A DNA stretch of 64,000 bases from Sphingobium ummariense RL-3 (GCF_000447205.1 NZ_AUWY01000136.1:1-64000); one strand, 5' to 3'; shown: positions 35,055 to 45,160, counted from the first letter of the stretch. Made by a program: numbers and translations. Notes: generated by a model not told the origin, from the sequence alone.

Positions 35055-37097
35055 ATGATCGAGACACATCGCCACGGCACCATCCTCGCAATTCAGATCG
35101 GTAATCCGCCCGTCAACGCTCTGTCGGAAGATGTGCGGCGCGGCATCTATCAGGCGATAGAAGCCGCCCAGAGCGATGACGGCATTTCAGCCATCGTGAT
35201 CCATGGGGCGGGGCGGATGTTCAGCGCGGGCGCCGACATCACCGAGTTCGGCAAGCCGCTCGCAGAGCCGGGCCTTGCGGTGGTAATCGACGCCATCGAA
35301 GCCAGCGCCAAGCCTGTCGTCGCCGCCATCCACGGCTCCGCGCTCGGCGGCGGGCTGGAGGTCGCGCTGGGTGCGCATTATCGCGTCGCGACCGCGAGCG
35401 CGAAGCTGGGGCTGCCCGAAGTCGCCCTGGGCCTGCTGCCGGGCGCCGGCGGCACCCAGCGGCTCCCCCGCCTCGTCGGCATTCCCGCCGCGCTCGATAT
35501 GATCGTTTTGGGCAGCCCGATTTCGGGCGCGAAGGCGCTGGACATCGATCTGGTGGACAAGGTCGTGCCGGAGCAAAGGCTGGTCGAGGATGCAATCGCC
35601 TATGCTGCAAAGCTCGACAGGCCGCGCCCGACCGGCGAACGCGCGGTGTCCTTCGACGGGGGCGAATTCGATCGCTTCGCGGAACAGAATGCGCGCAAGA
35701 TCAAGGGGCTGGATGCACCCCAGGCCTGTATCGAGGCGGTTCGCGCGGCAACGACGCTGTCGCTCGCCGACGGGCAGGAGAAGGAGCGGAGCCTTTTCCA
35801 TCGGTTGATGGACGGCGCGCAGTCGAAGGCGTTGCGCCATGCCTTCTTCGCCGAGCGCGCCGCCGCCAAGATCGACGGGTTACCCAAGGATGTCGCGCTG
35901 CGATCCGTCGCGAAGGTCGGCGTGATCGGCGCGGGCACGATGGGCGGCGGGATTTCGATGAATTTCCTATCCGCCGGCATTCCCGTCACCATCGTGGAGA
36001 TGGCGGAGGAAGCGCTCGACCGCGGCACGGGCCTGATGCGGAAAAATTATGAGGCGACCGCCGCCAAGGGGCGCATGACCGGCGCGCAGGTCGAGGGCGC
36101 GCTGGCGCTGCTGACGCCGACGCTGGATTTCAGCGCCCTGTCGGACTGCGATCTCATCATCGAGGCGGTCTATGAGAATATGGACGTGAAGAAGGAGATT
36201 TTCGCGCGGCTCGACGGCATCGCCAAGCCCGGCGCGATCCTCGCATCCAACACATCCTACCTCTCGGTCGATGAGATTGCGGAGGTGACGAAACGGCCTC
36301 AGGACGTGGTAGGCCTGCACTTCTTCTCGCCCGCCAATATCATGAAGCTGGTGGAGGTGGTGCGCGGTGACAAGACCGCGTCGGACGTGCTGGCGACCGG
36401 CATGGCGATCGCGCGCAAGATCGGCAAGGTGCCGGTCGTGTCGGGTGTATGCTTCGGCTTCATCGGCAACCGGATGCTCGATCCCCGGCTGGAAGGCGCG
36501 ATGGAGATGCTGCTGGAGGGCGCGACGCCCGACCAGATCGACCGTGTCTCGGTCGGCTTCGGCATGCCGATGGGGCCGTTGCAGATGATCGACCTCGCCG
36601 GCGTCGACATTGGCTGGCATCGCGATCCGACCCGTATCGAAAGCCTACGCGACGCGCTGAATGCCCTGGGCCGATGGGGGCAGAAGGCCGGTGGCGGTTT
36701 CTACGACTATGACGAGAAGCGCCGTCCTCTTCCGTCCCCGGCCGCGACCGGGATCATCGATGATTACCGCGCCAAGGCCGGGGTGACGCCGCGCGCGATT
36801 TCTGACGAGGAAATCATGGTCCGCACCATGCACGTCATGGTCAATGAAGGGGCCAAGATCCTGAGCGAAGGGATCGCGCAGCGGGCTTCGGACATCGATG
36901 TCGTCTGGATCTACGGCTATGGCTGGCCGCGCCATACCGGCGGACCGATGTTCTGGGCGGAGCAGGTCGGCCTCACCAAGATCGTCGCCGATCTGGAGCG
37001 CTATGCCGATCGGCTCGGCGATGACTTTTCGCTATCCCCCCTTCTGGCGAAGGCGGCGCGCGATGGCCGGTCGCTCGACCAGGCCAAGGCCAGATGA
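35055..37097 (+). CDS. FadB/FadJ-type enoyl-CoA hydratase and 3-hydroxyacyl-CoA dehydrogenase
   Basis: Bifunctional beta-oxidation enzyme of 680 residues. The N-terminal crotonase domain has MFSAGADI and [20 protein letters not shown] (Glu122 among the probable catalytic acids). The C-terminal dehydrogenase domain starts near residue 290 with [12 protein letters not shown] and contains [17 protein letters not shown] with its catalytic His. It hydrates an enoyl-CoA and oxidises the 3-hydroxyacyl-CoA to the keto form, ready for the thiolase encoded two genes on. The ATG at 35055 was chosen because the crotonase fold begins there. Confidence 0.93.
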   Translation: MIETHRHGTILAIQIGNPPVNALSEDVRRGIYQAIEAAQSDDGISAIVIHGAGRMFSAGADITEFGKPLAEPGLAVVIDAIEASAKPVVAAIHGSALGGGLEVALGAHYRVATASAKLGLPEVALGLLPGAGGTQRLPRLVGIPAALDMIVLGSPISGAKALDIDLVDKVVPEQRLVEDAIAYAAKLDRPRPTGERAVSFDGGEFDRFAEQNARKIKGLDAPQACIEAVRAATTLSLADGQEKERSLFHRLMDGAQSKALRHAFFAERAAAKIDGLPKDVALRSVAKVGVIGAGTMGGGISMNFLSAGIPVTIVEMAEEALDRGTGLMRKNYEATAAKGRMTGAQVEGALALLTPTLDFSALSDCDLIIEAVYENMDVKKEIFARLDGIAKPGAILASNTSYLSVDEIAEVTKRPQDVVGLHFFSPANIMKLVEVVRGDKTASDVLATGMAIARKIGKVPVVSGVCFGFIGNRMLDPRLEGAMEMLLEGATPDQIDRVSVGFGMPMGPLQMIDLAGVDIGWHRDPTRIESLRDALNALGRWGQKAGGGFYDYDEKRRPLPSPAATGIIDDYRAKAGVTPRAISDEEIMVRTMHVMVNEGAKILSEGIAQRASDIDVVWIYGYGWPRHTGGPMFWAEQVGLTKIVADLERYADRLGDDFSLSPLLAKAARDGRSLDQAKAR

Positions 37098-37546
37098 GCG
37101 ACGTGCTGGCGCGTTTGCAGGCTGACAAGGGGGTCACGCACCATTCGGATTGGCTGACCGTCGATCAGGCGATGATCAACCGGTTCGCGGACGCGACGAT
37201 GGACTGGCAGCATATCCATGTCGATCCGGAGCGCGCGCGAGAGACCCGTTTCGGCGGCACGATCGCGCATGGCTTTCTGGTCCTGTCGTTGCTGTCCCAT
37301 CTGGAGGAAAAGACCACGGCTGCGCGGTTACCGGACATCAAGATCGGCGTGAATTACGGCTTCGACCGCGTCCGGTTCGTTTCGCCCGTGAAGGCCGGCA
37401 GCCGCATCCGTTCGGTTTCGACGCTCAGAAGCGTGAAAGAGAAGAATCCCCGCCACTTCGAACAGACGCAGGACATCTGCGTCGAAATCGAGGGGCAGGA
37501 CAAGCCCGCCGTCGTGGCGACGTGGGTAACCCAGTTTTTCGTGTGA
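37094..37546 (+). CDS. MaoC-like (R)-specific hydratase
   Basis: Hot-dog-fold protein of 150 residues with the hydratase-2 motif [12 protein letters not shown] (Asp and His dyad near residue 36) and [13 protein letters not shown]. It would hydrate an enoyl-CoA with (R) stereochemistry, next to the (S)-specific FadB-type enzyme. The start overlaps the stop of that gene by four bases (ATGA). Confidence 0.9.
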   Translation: MSDVLARLQADKGVTHHSDWLTVDQAMINRFADATMDWQHIHVDPERARETRFGGTIAHGFLVLSLLSHLEEKTTAARLPDIKIGVNYGFDRVRFVSPVKAGSRIRSVSTLRSVKEKNPRHFEQTQDICVEIEGQDKPAVVATWVTQFFV

Positions 37547-37574
37547 CCGCAAAGGTCTGCCTAGGAGATTGAAC

Positions 37575-38747
37575 ATGCAGGACGCCGTCATCGTGTCAGC
37601 CGCGCGCACCCCCATCGGGCGCGCCTATCGCGGAGCGTTCAACGCGACACCGTCGCCGACGCTGGCCGCCCACGCGATCCGGGCGGCGGTGTCGCGCGCC
37701 GGAATCGATCCGGCCGAAATCGACGATGTGCTGCTGGGCGCGTCGTTGCAGCAGGGCTATCAGTCGACCATCGGACGAACCGCGGCGATGCGCGCCGGAC
37801 TGCCAGTCACGGTCGCGGGCATGTCGCTCGACCGGCAATGCGCTTCGGGCCTGATGACGATCGCCACGGCGGCCAAGCAGATCATGGTCGACCGGATGAA
37901 GGTGATCGTCGCAGGCGGGGTCGAATCCATTTCGCTGGTGCAGACCGAGGCGCTCAGGATCGATGAGGATCTCGAACTGGTGGCGATGGTGCCGGACATG
38001 TTCATGCCCATGCTGCAAACCGCCGAAACCGTCGCGCGGCGTTACGGCATCGGGCGTGAGCGGCAGGACGCCTACGCCCTGCGGTCGCAGCAGCGCACGG
38101 CGGCCGCGCAGCAGAATGGCGCGTTCGATGACGAGATCGTGCCCGTCGAGGCGACCATGACGGTGCGTGACAAGGCCACCGGCGTGGTATCGTCGCAGCG
38201 CATCACGCTGACCAAGGATGAGGGCGCTCGTCCCGAAACGACGGCTGAAGGACTGGCCGCGCTAAAGACCGTGGTCGAGGGCGGCACCGTCACCGCAGGC
38301 AATGCGAGCCAGCTATCCGATGGCGCGGCGGCTGTCGTCGTCATGGATGCGAGCCTCGCCGCCGAGCGCGGGCTACGCCCGCTGGGCCGCTATGTCGGCA
38401 TGGCGGTTGCGGGCACCGAGCCGGACGAGATGGGCATCGGCCCGGTGTTCGCCATCCCCAAGCTGATCCAGCGCTTCGGCCTTACCATGGACGATATCGG
38501 CCTTTGGGAACTCAACGAAGCCTTCGCCGTGCAGGTGATCTATTGCCAGGACAGGCTGGGTATTCCGGAAGACCGGCTGAACGTGAACGGTGGCGCGATC
38601 TCCATCGGCCATCCCTATGGCATGTCGGGCGCTCGGCTGGTCGCGCACGCGCTGATCGAGGGTAGGAAGCGCGGCGCGCGCTATGTCGTGGTGACGATGT
38701 GCGTCGGGGGCGGTATGGGCGCCGCCGGCCTGTTCGAGGTCCTGTGA
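37575..38747 (+). CDS. thiolase (acetyl-CoA acyltransferase)
   Basis: Degradative-type thiolase of 390 residues. The nucleophile is Cys89 (SLDRQCASG), the second-site His is in [16 protein letters not shown], and the acid/base Cys is in [10 protein letters not shown]. It cleaves a 3-ketoacyl-CoA with free CoA and so completes a beta-oxidation round with the genes before it. The ATG at 37575 was chosen because TAGGAG lies 7 bases upstream. The stop overlaps the next ATG (TGATG). Confidence 0.93.
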   Translation: MQDAVIVSAARTPIGRAYRGAFNATPSPTLAAHAIRAAVSRAGIDPAEIDDVLLGASLQQGYQSTIGRTAAMRAGLPVTVAGMSLDRQCASGLMTIATAAKQIMVDRMKVIVAGGVESISLVQTEALRIDEDLELVAMVPDMFMPMLQTAETVARRYGIGRERQDAYALRSQQRTAAAQQNGAFDDEIVPVEATMTVRDKATGVVSSQRITLTKDEGARPETTAEGLAALKTVVEGGTVTAGNASQLSDGAAAVVVMDASLAAERGLRPLGRYVGMAVAGTEPDEMGIGPVFAIPKLIQRFGLTMDDIGLWELNEAFAVQVIYCQDRLGIPEDRLNVNGGAISIGHPYGMSGARLVAHALIEGRKRGARYVVVTMCVGGGMGAAGLFEVL

Positions 38748-39754
38748 TGAAAGCCCTGCTTTCCGTCGATCCGGGCGGCCCGGAGTCCCTGAGGCTGTCC
38801 GACATTCCGGTTCCGGACCCCGGCCCGGGCCAGTTGCGGGTGCGCGTGCTGGCCTGCGGCATCAACTATCCCGACGTTCTGGTGATCGAGGACAAATATC
38901 AGTTCAAGCCGCCGCGGCCTTTCGCGCCGGGGGTTGAGGTTTCGGGCGTCGTCGATGCGGTGGGCGAGGGCGTGACCGGCTGGCGAAAGGGCGACAGCCT
39001 GATAGCGACCCTGGCGCAATCGAATGGCGGGCTGGTCGAATATGCGGTGTTCGATGCGGCCGACGCGTTCAAGATACCCGAAGGGCAGGACCCCATCGCG
39101 GCTGCCGGGCTTCTGCTCACCTATGCCACCACGATCCATGCTCTGGCCGACCGCGGAAATCTGACCGCGGGCGAGACGCTGCTGGTGCTCGGGGCAGCGG
39201 GCGGCGTCGGTCTGGCGGCGATCGAGATCGGCAAGGTCATGGGCGCGCGGGTTGTGGCCGCCGTATCCAGCGAGGAAAAGGCCGAGGTGGTCCTTACCGC
39301 CGGGGCCGACGACGTCATGGTCTATGACCGTGCGCCCTTCGACAAGGAGCAGGCGCGCGCGCTGGGGCTGGCGTTCAAGGAACGGGTGGGACCGGAGGGC
39401 GCGCACGTCATCTATGATCCCGTGGGAGGCGACTATGCCGAGCCGGCCCTGCGCTGCATTGCCTGGGAAGGGCGTTATCTGGTCGTGGGCTTTCCGGCGG
39501 GGATACCGAAGATCCCGCTCAACCTGCCGCTGCTCAAATCCTGCGATATTCGCGGCATCTTCTGGGGCGGCTTCGCCAGGCGCGCGCCCGACCATAACCG
39601 GCGCAACATCCTGCAACTGATCGACTGGTGGACGGCGGGTCGGATCACGCCGAAGATCGACCAGATCTTCCCCCTCGAACGCGGCGGCGAGGCGATCGCC
39701 CGGCTGGCGAGCCGGTCGGCGGTCGGCAAAGTCATCGTGACGATCGGCGCGTGA
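38747..39754 (+). CDS. NADPH:quinone oxidoreductase-like MDR enzyme
   Basis: Zinc-free medium-chain reductase of 335 residues. The GroES-like domain opens with GGPESLRLSDIP and CGINYPDVLVIEDKYQ; the cofactor fold has LLVLGAAGGVGLAAIEIGK, and PVGGDYAEPALRCIAWEGR follows. Relatives reduce alpha,beta-unsaturated ketones, quinones or acyl-CoAs with NADPH. It is coupled to the thiolase gene by a one-base overlap, so saturation of an enone or enoyl intermediate is likely. Confidence 0.87.
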   Translation: MKALLSVDPGGPESLRLSDIPVPDPGPGQLRVRVLACGINYPDVLVIEDKYQFKPPRPFAPGVEVSGVVDAVGEGVTGWRKGDSLIATLAQSNGGLVEYAVFDAADAFKIPEGQDPIAAAGLLLTYATTIHALADRGNLTAGETLLVLGAAGGVGLAAIEIGKVMGARVVAAVSSEEKAEVVLTAGADDVMVYDRAPFDKEQARALGLAFKERVGPEGAHVIYDPVGGDYAEPALRCIAWEGRYLVVGFPAGIPKIPLNLPLLKSCDIRGIFWGGFARRAPDHNRRNILQLIDWWTAGRITPKIDQIFPLERGGEAIARLASRSAVGKVIVTIGA

Positions 39755-39798
39755 TGAGCGGCGAAGCGACCATCGGCATGCCCGCGCCCCGACCGGTC

Positions 39799-39973
39799 AG
39801 GGTTTTGCCGGCCTCGCCACCGGGCCGATCATCGCCGCGGGTCTGCTGCTGTCGTCTTCGGACCTGCCCTTCTATGGCTCGGTCGTCTGCTTCTGCATGG
39901 CGACCGGATTGAGCCTTCATGCCGAGCGCGGATCGCGTTCGGTCCCTAAAGTTCTGGAGAACCCCTTGCCATG
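39799..39973 (+). pseudogene. C-terminal scrap of an MFS-type transporter
   Basis: In one frame the gap between the two reductase genes reads GQGFAGLATGPIIAAGLLL, then LPFYGSVVCFCMATGLSL and a charged tail ending at 39973. This looks like the last membrane segments and tail of a major-facilitator transporter. No start or upstream domains exist, so I read it as a deletion scar. A permease may once have stood between these genes. Confidence 0.4.
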
Positions 39974-40996
39974 ACAAGCACATATCGGGCGTGGACGCTC
40001 GTGCGGCGGGCCAAAGGCCTGCCCGGCAGCGACCTTTTCGAACTGCGCGATTTCGACGATGCGCCGCTTGCCGAAGGGGAGGTCCGGGTGCGGAACGACT
40101 GGCTGACGGTCGGGCCGGCCATGCGGGTGCGGATGTCGGCGCAGACGCGCGGCTATCTGGCACCCTATGGTTTGGGCGATCCCATTCCGGGCTGGGCCGT
40201 GGGCGAAGTGATCGCGTCGCGCTCCGCCGATTTCGCACCGGGCGCCCGGGTTCTTCACCAGTTCGGTATGCGCGACTATGGGCAGGGACCGGCGACCGCC
40301 TTTGAAAAACTGCCTTCGTCCGGCGCGCCCGAACATTATCTCAACGCCATGGGTTCCACAGGCTTCGTGGCCTATTATGGGCTGTTTGAGATAGCCAAAG
40401 CCAAGGCCGGAGAGACGCTGTTCGTGTCGGCGGCGGCGGGTGCGGTCGGGAGCACGGCGGTGCAGATCGGCAAGGCCATCGGCCTCACAGTCATCGGTTC
40501 CGCCGGCGGCAGCGCCAAGGGCGAGCGGTTGAAAGAGATCGGCGCGGATGCCGTGATCGATTATAAAACTCCAGGCTCGCTAGAGGAAAAGCTGGCTGCG
40601 GTGGCGCCGCAGGGCATCGACATCTATCTCGACAATGTGGGGGGCGAGCATCTCGACGCCGCGCTGGCCAACGCGAACCCCAACGCGCGGTTCGCGATCA
40701 GCGGGATGATCGGCAGCTATAATCAGGAGCGCGCGTCCGACATGATGCACCACCTCAACCGCATCGTGACGCAGCGTATCCACGTCCAGGGCTATCTGCC
40801 CTATTCCGATCGCGCCGACCTGCTGGGCGGGTTTCGCGAGCGGATGTCCGCCTGGATCGCGAACGGCACCGTTCGTCCCTGGCAGGAAGTCAGGGACGGG
40901 CTGGAGAGCGTTCCGCAGGCCATTCAGGATCTTTTCACCGGCGGCTTCTCGGGGAAGCCGCTCATTCGTCTCAACACCGAAGGCGCGCGGCCTTGA
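39971..40996 (+). CDS. NADP-dependent oxidoreductase, CurA/LTB4-dehydrogenase-like
   Basis: MDR-family protein of 341 residues in the group of prostaglandin reductase and curcumin reductase (CurA), which saturate the double bond of enones with NADPH. Visible are MRVRMSAQTRGYLAPYGLGDPI, ETLFVSAAAGAVGSTAVQIGKAIG (cofactor), GADAVIDYKTP, IDIYLDNVGGEHLDAAL and SGMIGSYN. It is the second double-bond reductase in the run. Confidence 0.88.
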   Translation: MTSTYRAWTLVRRAKGLPGSDLFELRDFDDAPLAEGEVRVRNDWLTVGPAMRVRMSAQTRGYLAPYGLGDPIPGWAVGEVIASRSADFAPGARVLHQFGMRDYGQGPATAFEKLPSSGAPEHYLNAMGSTGFVAYYGLFEIAKAKAGETLFVSAAAGAVGSTAVQIGKAIGLTVIGSAGGSAKGERLKEIGADAVIDYKTPGSLEEKLAAVAPQGIDIYLDNVGGEHLDAALANANPNARFAISGMIGSYNQERASDMMHHLNRIVTQRIHVQGYLPYSDRADLLGGFRERMSAWIANGTVRPWQEVRDGLESVPQAIQDLFTGGFSGKPLIRLNTEGARP

Positions 40997-41055
40997 CCGG
41001 CGTGGCCCCTTCGCCTTCCGCCGGCAGCGGAGGCAGCCATCGAAAGGATGACCCC

Positions 41056-41946
41056 ATGACAGCCCCCCTCATCTCGCTTTCCGGCCATGTCGCTCTGGTG
41101 ACCGGCGCCGGTCAGGGGCTGGGCCGCGCCCATGCGCTCGCGCTGGCCCGGCACGGTGCCATGGTCGCGGTGAACGACCTGTCCCAAAAGGATGCGGAAG
41201 CGGTGGCGCAGGACATCGTCGCCGCCGGCGGACAGGCCATCGCCTGCCCGGCCAATGTCGCTGATTCCGACAGCGTGACCGCGATGGTCGACGCGATCGT
41301 GGCGCAGTGGGGGCAGGTCGACATCCTCGTCAACAATGCCGGCATCCTGCGCGACCGCACTTTTGCCAAATCGACCATTGCGGACTTCCGGGCGGTGATC
41401 GACGTGAACCTGATGGGATCGGTCCATTGTACCCACGCGGTCTGGAACTTGATGCGCGAACGGGGCTATGGCCGGATCGTCTTCACCACATCCTCGTCGG
41501 GCCTGTACGGCAATTTCGGCCAGGCGAATTACAGCGCGGCCAAGATGGCGCTGGTCGGCCTGATGCAGACGCTCGCGATCGAGGGGGAGCGATACGGTAT
41601 CCATGTGAATTGCCTCGCACCCAGCGCGGCGACCGGTATGACCAGCGGCCTCTATGACAGTGGCGACCTTGCCCGGCTGGGCAGCGACATGGTCGCCCCC
41701 GCAGTCGTGGCGCTTTCAGCCGAAGAAGCGCCGAGCCGGGCCATCGTTCTAGCGGGTGCGGGGCGCTTCGCGCGGGCGCATATCACGATGACCAGCGGCG
41801 CTTATCTGATCGGGGAAGAGGACATGGCGGCGGCGCTGCTGTCGCAGATGGACAGGATCGGCGACCGGACGGGCGAGCATGTGCCTGCGTCCGGCCCGGA
41901 ACAGCACCGCAGGGAAGTCGCCGGGCTTCAGGAACTCGCCCGATAG
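41056..41946 (+). CDS. SDR-family 3-hydroxyacyl-CoA dehydrogenase (MFE-2/HSD17B4-like)
   Basis: SDR of 296 residues whose opening GHVALVTGAGQGLGRAHALALARHGA and ILVNNAGILRDRTFAK match the dehydrogenase unit of peroxisomal multifunctional enzyme 2. The catalytic motif is ANYSAAKMAL. It would oxidise (R)-3-hydroxyacyl-CoA and so pairs logically with the MaoC hydratase upstream; such pairs act in degradation of steroid-like side chains and other branched acids. The ATG at 41056 follows GAAAGGA; an upstream in-frame TTG has no support. Confidence 0.88.
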   Translation: MTAPLISLSGHVALVTGAGQGLGRAHALALARHGAMVAVNDLSQKDAEAVAQDIVAAGGQAIACPANVADSDSVTAMVDAIVAQWGQVDILVNNAGILRDRTFAKSTIADFRAVIDVNLMGSVHCTHAVWNLMRERGYGRIVFTTSSSGLYGNFGQANYSAAKMALVGLMQTLAIEGERYGIHVNCLAPSAATGMTSGLYDSGDLARLGSDMVAPAVVALSAEEAPSRAIVLAGAGRFARAHITMTSGAYLIGEEDMAAALLSQMDRIGDRTGEHVPASGPEQHRREVAGLQELAR

Positions 41947-41961
41947 AAACCGTTGCCGGAT

Positions 41962-44442
41962 ATGATAGGATATGGCGAGGGCTTTCTGAAGCCCTACAGG
42001 GTGATAGACCTGACCGATCATCGGGGGCTTCTTGCAGGGCATATGCTGGCGCAGATGGGCGCGGACGTGGTGCAGGTGGAACCCGAAGGGGGGAACATCG
42101 CCCGGCAGCTTCCGCCGTTCGCGCCCGACTGGCCGGAAGGCGAGCAATCCTTATTCTGGGCCACCTATACGGCGGGCAAGCGCTCCATCGTCGCCGATCC
42201 CGAGGGGGATGGGGCGTTATGGGAACGTCTGCTGCGATCGGCCGATATCTTGATCGAATCCTATACGCCCCGTGAAGGGCGGCCTTTCTGGCTCGATCCG
42301 GGGGCGCTGGCCGAACGGCATCCGCATCTCGTCCATGTTTCGATCACGCCCTTCGGGCTGGAAGGTCCCAAGCATGATTGGCAGGATAGTGAAATCACCC
42401 TCTGGGCGGCGGGCGGTCCGCTGTGGCTGACGCGCGGCCATGACGACCGGCCGTTACGCATCAGTGTTCCCCAAGCCTATCTCCATGCCGGGGCGACCGC
42501 CGTCAGCGCGGCGCTGATCGCCCTGACCGATCGCAGCCGCACAGGACGTGGGCAGCATCTCGATCTGGCGGTTGTCCAGACGCTGCCGCAGTGCACGCTT
42601 GGCGCGGTGCTCGCCGAAGGGGTGGGGCATGCCGATTTCGTGCCGCGCAGGAAGGCGGGGGACGAGCATGTCGTGGACTTGAGCGGCAGCGGATCGATCA
42701 CGCGCAAGTCCAAGTGGATGGTGTCGGACGGTCTGGCGGAGATGCATCTGGGCATCGGGCCGGCGGCCGGTCCCGCGTCCAACAAGCTGATGACGTGGAT
42801 GCGCGACGAGGGTTGGTTCCACCCCATATTCAGCGACTGGGACTGGAGCAGGCTTCACGAGAAGATCATCTCCAGGGAGGTGAGCGAGGCCGATCTCGAC
42901 GCGGTTCGGGCCTGGGTGCAATCCTTTCTCACCGCGCGGCACAAGGATGAGTTGGTGGGCGTGGCGATCGAGCGCGGGGTCCGCATCGCGCCTATCCTGA
43001 CGGTGGCCGATCTGGCCGAGAGCGCCCAATTTGCAGCGCGAGGCTTCATCGAGACGATTGACGGTCCTTTCGGCTCTTACAGAATGCCGGGCGCCTTTGC
43101 CCGTGGCTGTCCTGAAGGATTTGTGTGGCCTCGTCCCGCTCCCCGGCTGGGCGAACATGATGCGGAGGTCCGGGACGAATGGCTGGCGGGGAGCCGGTCG
43201 CCGCCTTCTTCCGCCGAGGCTGGCGATGCGATCGGGCGACCGCTGGGGAAACTCAAGGTGCTCGACCTTGCCTGGGTGGTGGCCGGTCCCTTGATCGGGC
43301 GCACGCTGGCGGACTTTGGCGCGACGGTGGTGCGGGTCGAATCGTCGCGTCGGGTTGAAACGGCGCGCGTCATGGGGCCGTTTCCGGGCGGCCGATATGA
43401 TGTGCAGCAGTCCGCGCTGTTCGAGACATGCAATGCCGGCAAGCTCGGGCTGTCGCTCGATCTGTCGAAGGACGCAGCGCGGGATGTGGTTCGCGATCTC
43501 GTCCGGTGGGCGGATGTCCTGGTGGAGTCCTTCACCCCCGGGCAGATGGCGAAATGGAACCTGTCCTATGAAGAATTACGCGCCATCAACCCCGGACTGG
43601 TGATGGTGAGCACCTCGCTGTCGGGTCAGGATGGGCCCAACGCCCGCTACTCGGGCTATGGCAACCATGGCGCCGCCCTTTCCGGGTTCCAGTATATCGT
43701 GGGCGCGCCGGACGGGCCACTCGTCGGCCCCTATGGACCCTATACCGACTTCGTGGCCCCCCGCTTCGGCCTGGCGGTGCTGCTTGCGGCGCTCGACTAT
43801 CGGCGGCGCACGGGGAAGGGGTGCTATCTGGAGGTTTCCCAGGTCGAAGCGGGCGTGCAGTTTCTCGCGCCGCAGATCGCGGCCTTTTCGGTGACGGGAG
43901 AGATACAGGGGGCGGTGGGCAATCGCGACGCGCTGATGGCGCCCCATGGCGTATTCCGGGCGGCCGGAGACGATCAATGGATCGCGCTGGCCGTCGAGAA
44001 TGACGGGCAATGGCGCGATCTCGCTGGATTGATGGGCGGCGAGGGTCTGGAGCGGGACCAGCGCTTTGCCACCGTGCAAGCGCGTCGAGAGCATCTCGAG
44101 GAGGTGGAGGCGATTGTCGAGGAGTGGACGGCGAGCCGGGATGTACAATGGCTGGAGGAGAGCCTGCGCCAGTGCGGTATTCCTGCCCATCGGGTCCAGT
44201 CCATTTATGGGATGGATGCCGTTCCACAGATGCGGGGGCGGGAGCATCTGGTCCGCATCGCCCATCCCTTGTCCGGCGTGGCGATGATCGAGGCGGCGCC
44301 GTTCCGGCTATCCCGAACGCCGGCGCACTATGATGTTTGCGCGCCGCCCTATGGCCGGAACAATGACCGCGTGCTGCGCGGAATATTGGGTTATGGAGAG
44401 GATCGGCTGGACGCTCTGGCGGCGGCCGACGTATTGCTCTGA
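41962..44442 (+). CDS. fused double CaiB/BaiF (class III) CoA-transferase
   Basis: Protein of 826 residues made of two class III CoA-transferase units. Unit 1 (about 1-400) starts YRVIDLTDHRGLLAGHMLAQMGADVVQVE. Unit 2 (about 425-826) starts LKVLDLAWVVAGPLIGRTLADFGATVVRVE. Single-unit relatives are about 400 residues and form interlocked dimers, so this chain may fold as an internal pseudo-dimer. At the position of the nucleophilic Asp of formyl-CoA transferase, unit 1 has Gln (LAVVQT) and unit 2 has Glu (VSQVEA). Only unit 2 seems equipped for catalysis. It would move CoA between a product and a new substrate acid without ATP. The start (ATG 41962 or TTG 41953) is uncertain. Confidence 0.87.
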   Translation: MIGYGEGFLKPYRVIDLTDHRGLLAGHMLAQMGADVVQVEPEGGNIARQLPPFAPDWPEGEQSLFWATYTAGKRSIVADPEGDGALWERLLRSADILIESYTPREGRPFWLDPGALAERHPHLVHVSITPFGLEGPKHDWQDSEITLWAAGGPLWLTRGHDDRPLRISVPQAYLHAGATAVSAALIALTDRSRTGRGQHLDLAVVQTLPQCTLGAVLAEGVGHADFVPRRKAGDEHVVDLSGSGSITRKSKWMVSDGLAEMHLGIGPAAGPASNKLMTWMRDEGWFHPIFSDWDWSRLHEKIISREVSEADLDAVRAWVQSFLTARHKDELVGVAIERGVRIAPILTVADLAESAQFAARGFIETIDGPFGSYRMPGAFARGCPEGFVWPRPAPRLGEHDAEVRDEWLAGSRSPPSSAEAGDAIGRPLGKLKVLDLAWVVAGPLIGRTLADFGATVVRVESSRRVETARVMGPFPGGRYDVQQSALFETCNAGKLGLSLDLSKDAARDVVRDLVRWADVLVESFTPGQMAKWNLSYEELRAINPGLVMVSTSLSGQDGPNARYSGYGNHGAALSGFQYIVGAPDGPLVGPYGPYTDFVAPRFGLAVLLAALDYRRRTGKGCYLEVSQVEAGVQFLAPQIAAFSVTGEIQGAVGNRDALMAPHGVFRAAGDDQWIALAVENDGQWRDLAGLMGGEGLERDQRFATVQARREHLEEVEAIVEEWTASRDVQWLEESLRQCGIPAHRVQSIYGMDAVPQMRGREHLVRIAHPLSGVAMIEAAPFRLSRTPAHYDVCAPPYGRNNDRVLRGILGYGEDRLDALAAADVLL

Positions 44443-44456
44443 GCAGGGGAGGGGCC

Positions 44457-45086
44457 GTGATCCAACTCTATCATTGCGAGGGGGCACGGTCGTTTCGTGC
44501 GCTCTGGATGCTGGAAGAACTGGGCGCGGAATATAGGTTGCACATGCTGCCATTCCCGCCCCGGTTTCGCGCGCCCGATTATCTGGAGATCAATCCGCTG
44601 GGCACTATCCCATACATGATCGTGAATGGCGCGGCGATGAGCGAATCCTCCGCCATCGCGCAATATCTGGCCGACACGCATTGGGAAGCCGGGCTGTCGG
44701 TCGCGCCATCCGACCTTGCCTATGCCGACTATCTCAACTTCCTGCACATGGGGGAGGCGACGCTCACCTTTCCACAGACGCGATATTTCCGATATACAAT
44801 GCTCGAGCCGCCGGAGCGCCGCAACCCCCAAGTGGCTGAGGATTATCGGCGCTGGTTCCTCAAGCGTCTGGAAGCGGCGATGGGCATGATGCGCGGGCGG
44901 GACCATGCGTGCGGTGGTCGTTTCACCGCAGCCGATATATCGGTCGGCTATGCCATCAAGTTCGCGGAGGCGCTGGGCCTTGGCGATGATCTCCCTCCGG
45001 CCGCGACTGAATATTTCCGCCGGCTCGAAGCGCGCCCGGCCTATCGGCGAGCCGTGGCGGCCGAGCGGGGTAATGCCGTGGAATGA
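44457..45086 (+). CDS. glutathione S-transferase family protein
   Basis: GST of 209 residues with a thioredoxin-like N-domain (IQLYHCEGARSFRALWMLEELG), the cis-Pro and glutathione-binding segment NPLGTIPYMIV, SESSAIAQYL, and the helical domain motif FTAADISVGYAI. It may conjugate or isomerise an electrophilic intermediate (for example an epoxide or an unsaturated dicarbonyl), or serve detoxification. The GTG start is preceded by AGGGGAGG. It is the last gene of the 20-kb run. Confidence 0.88.
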   Translation: MIQLYHCEGARSFRALWMLEELGAEYRLHMLPFPPRFRAPDYLEINPLGTIPYMIVNGAAMSESSAIAQYLADTHWEAGLSVAPSDLAYADYLNFLHMGEATLTFPQTRYFRYTMLEPPERRNPQVAEDYRRWFLKRLEAAMGMMRGRDHACGGRFTAADISVGYAIKFAEALGLGDDLPPAATEYFRRLEARPAYRRAVAAERGNAVE

Positions 45087-45126
45087 GCGGACGATGCAGG
45101 CGTCCGCCTCTCGCCCTCTCCTGCCC

Positions 45127-45160
45127 AAATTGCGACCGGACGGTTGCGCGTTAGGGTCAT
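45127..45160 (+). promoter_or_regulatory. repeated operator-like motif, copy B
   Basis: AAATTGCGACC (45127-45137), GGTTGCG (45142-45148) and GGTCAT (45155-45160). This is the copy closest to the consensus. It ends 55 bp before the start of the nitronate-monooxygenase-like gene. Confidence 0.6.
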
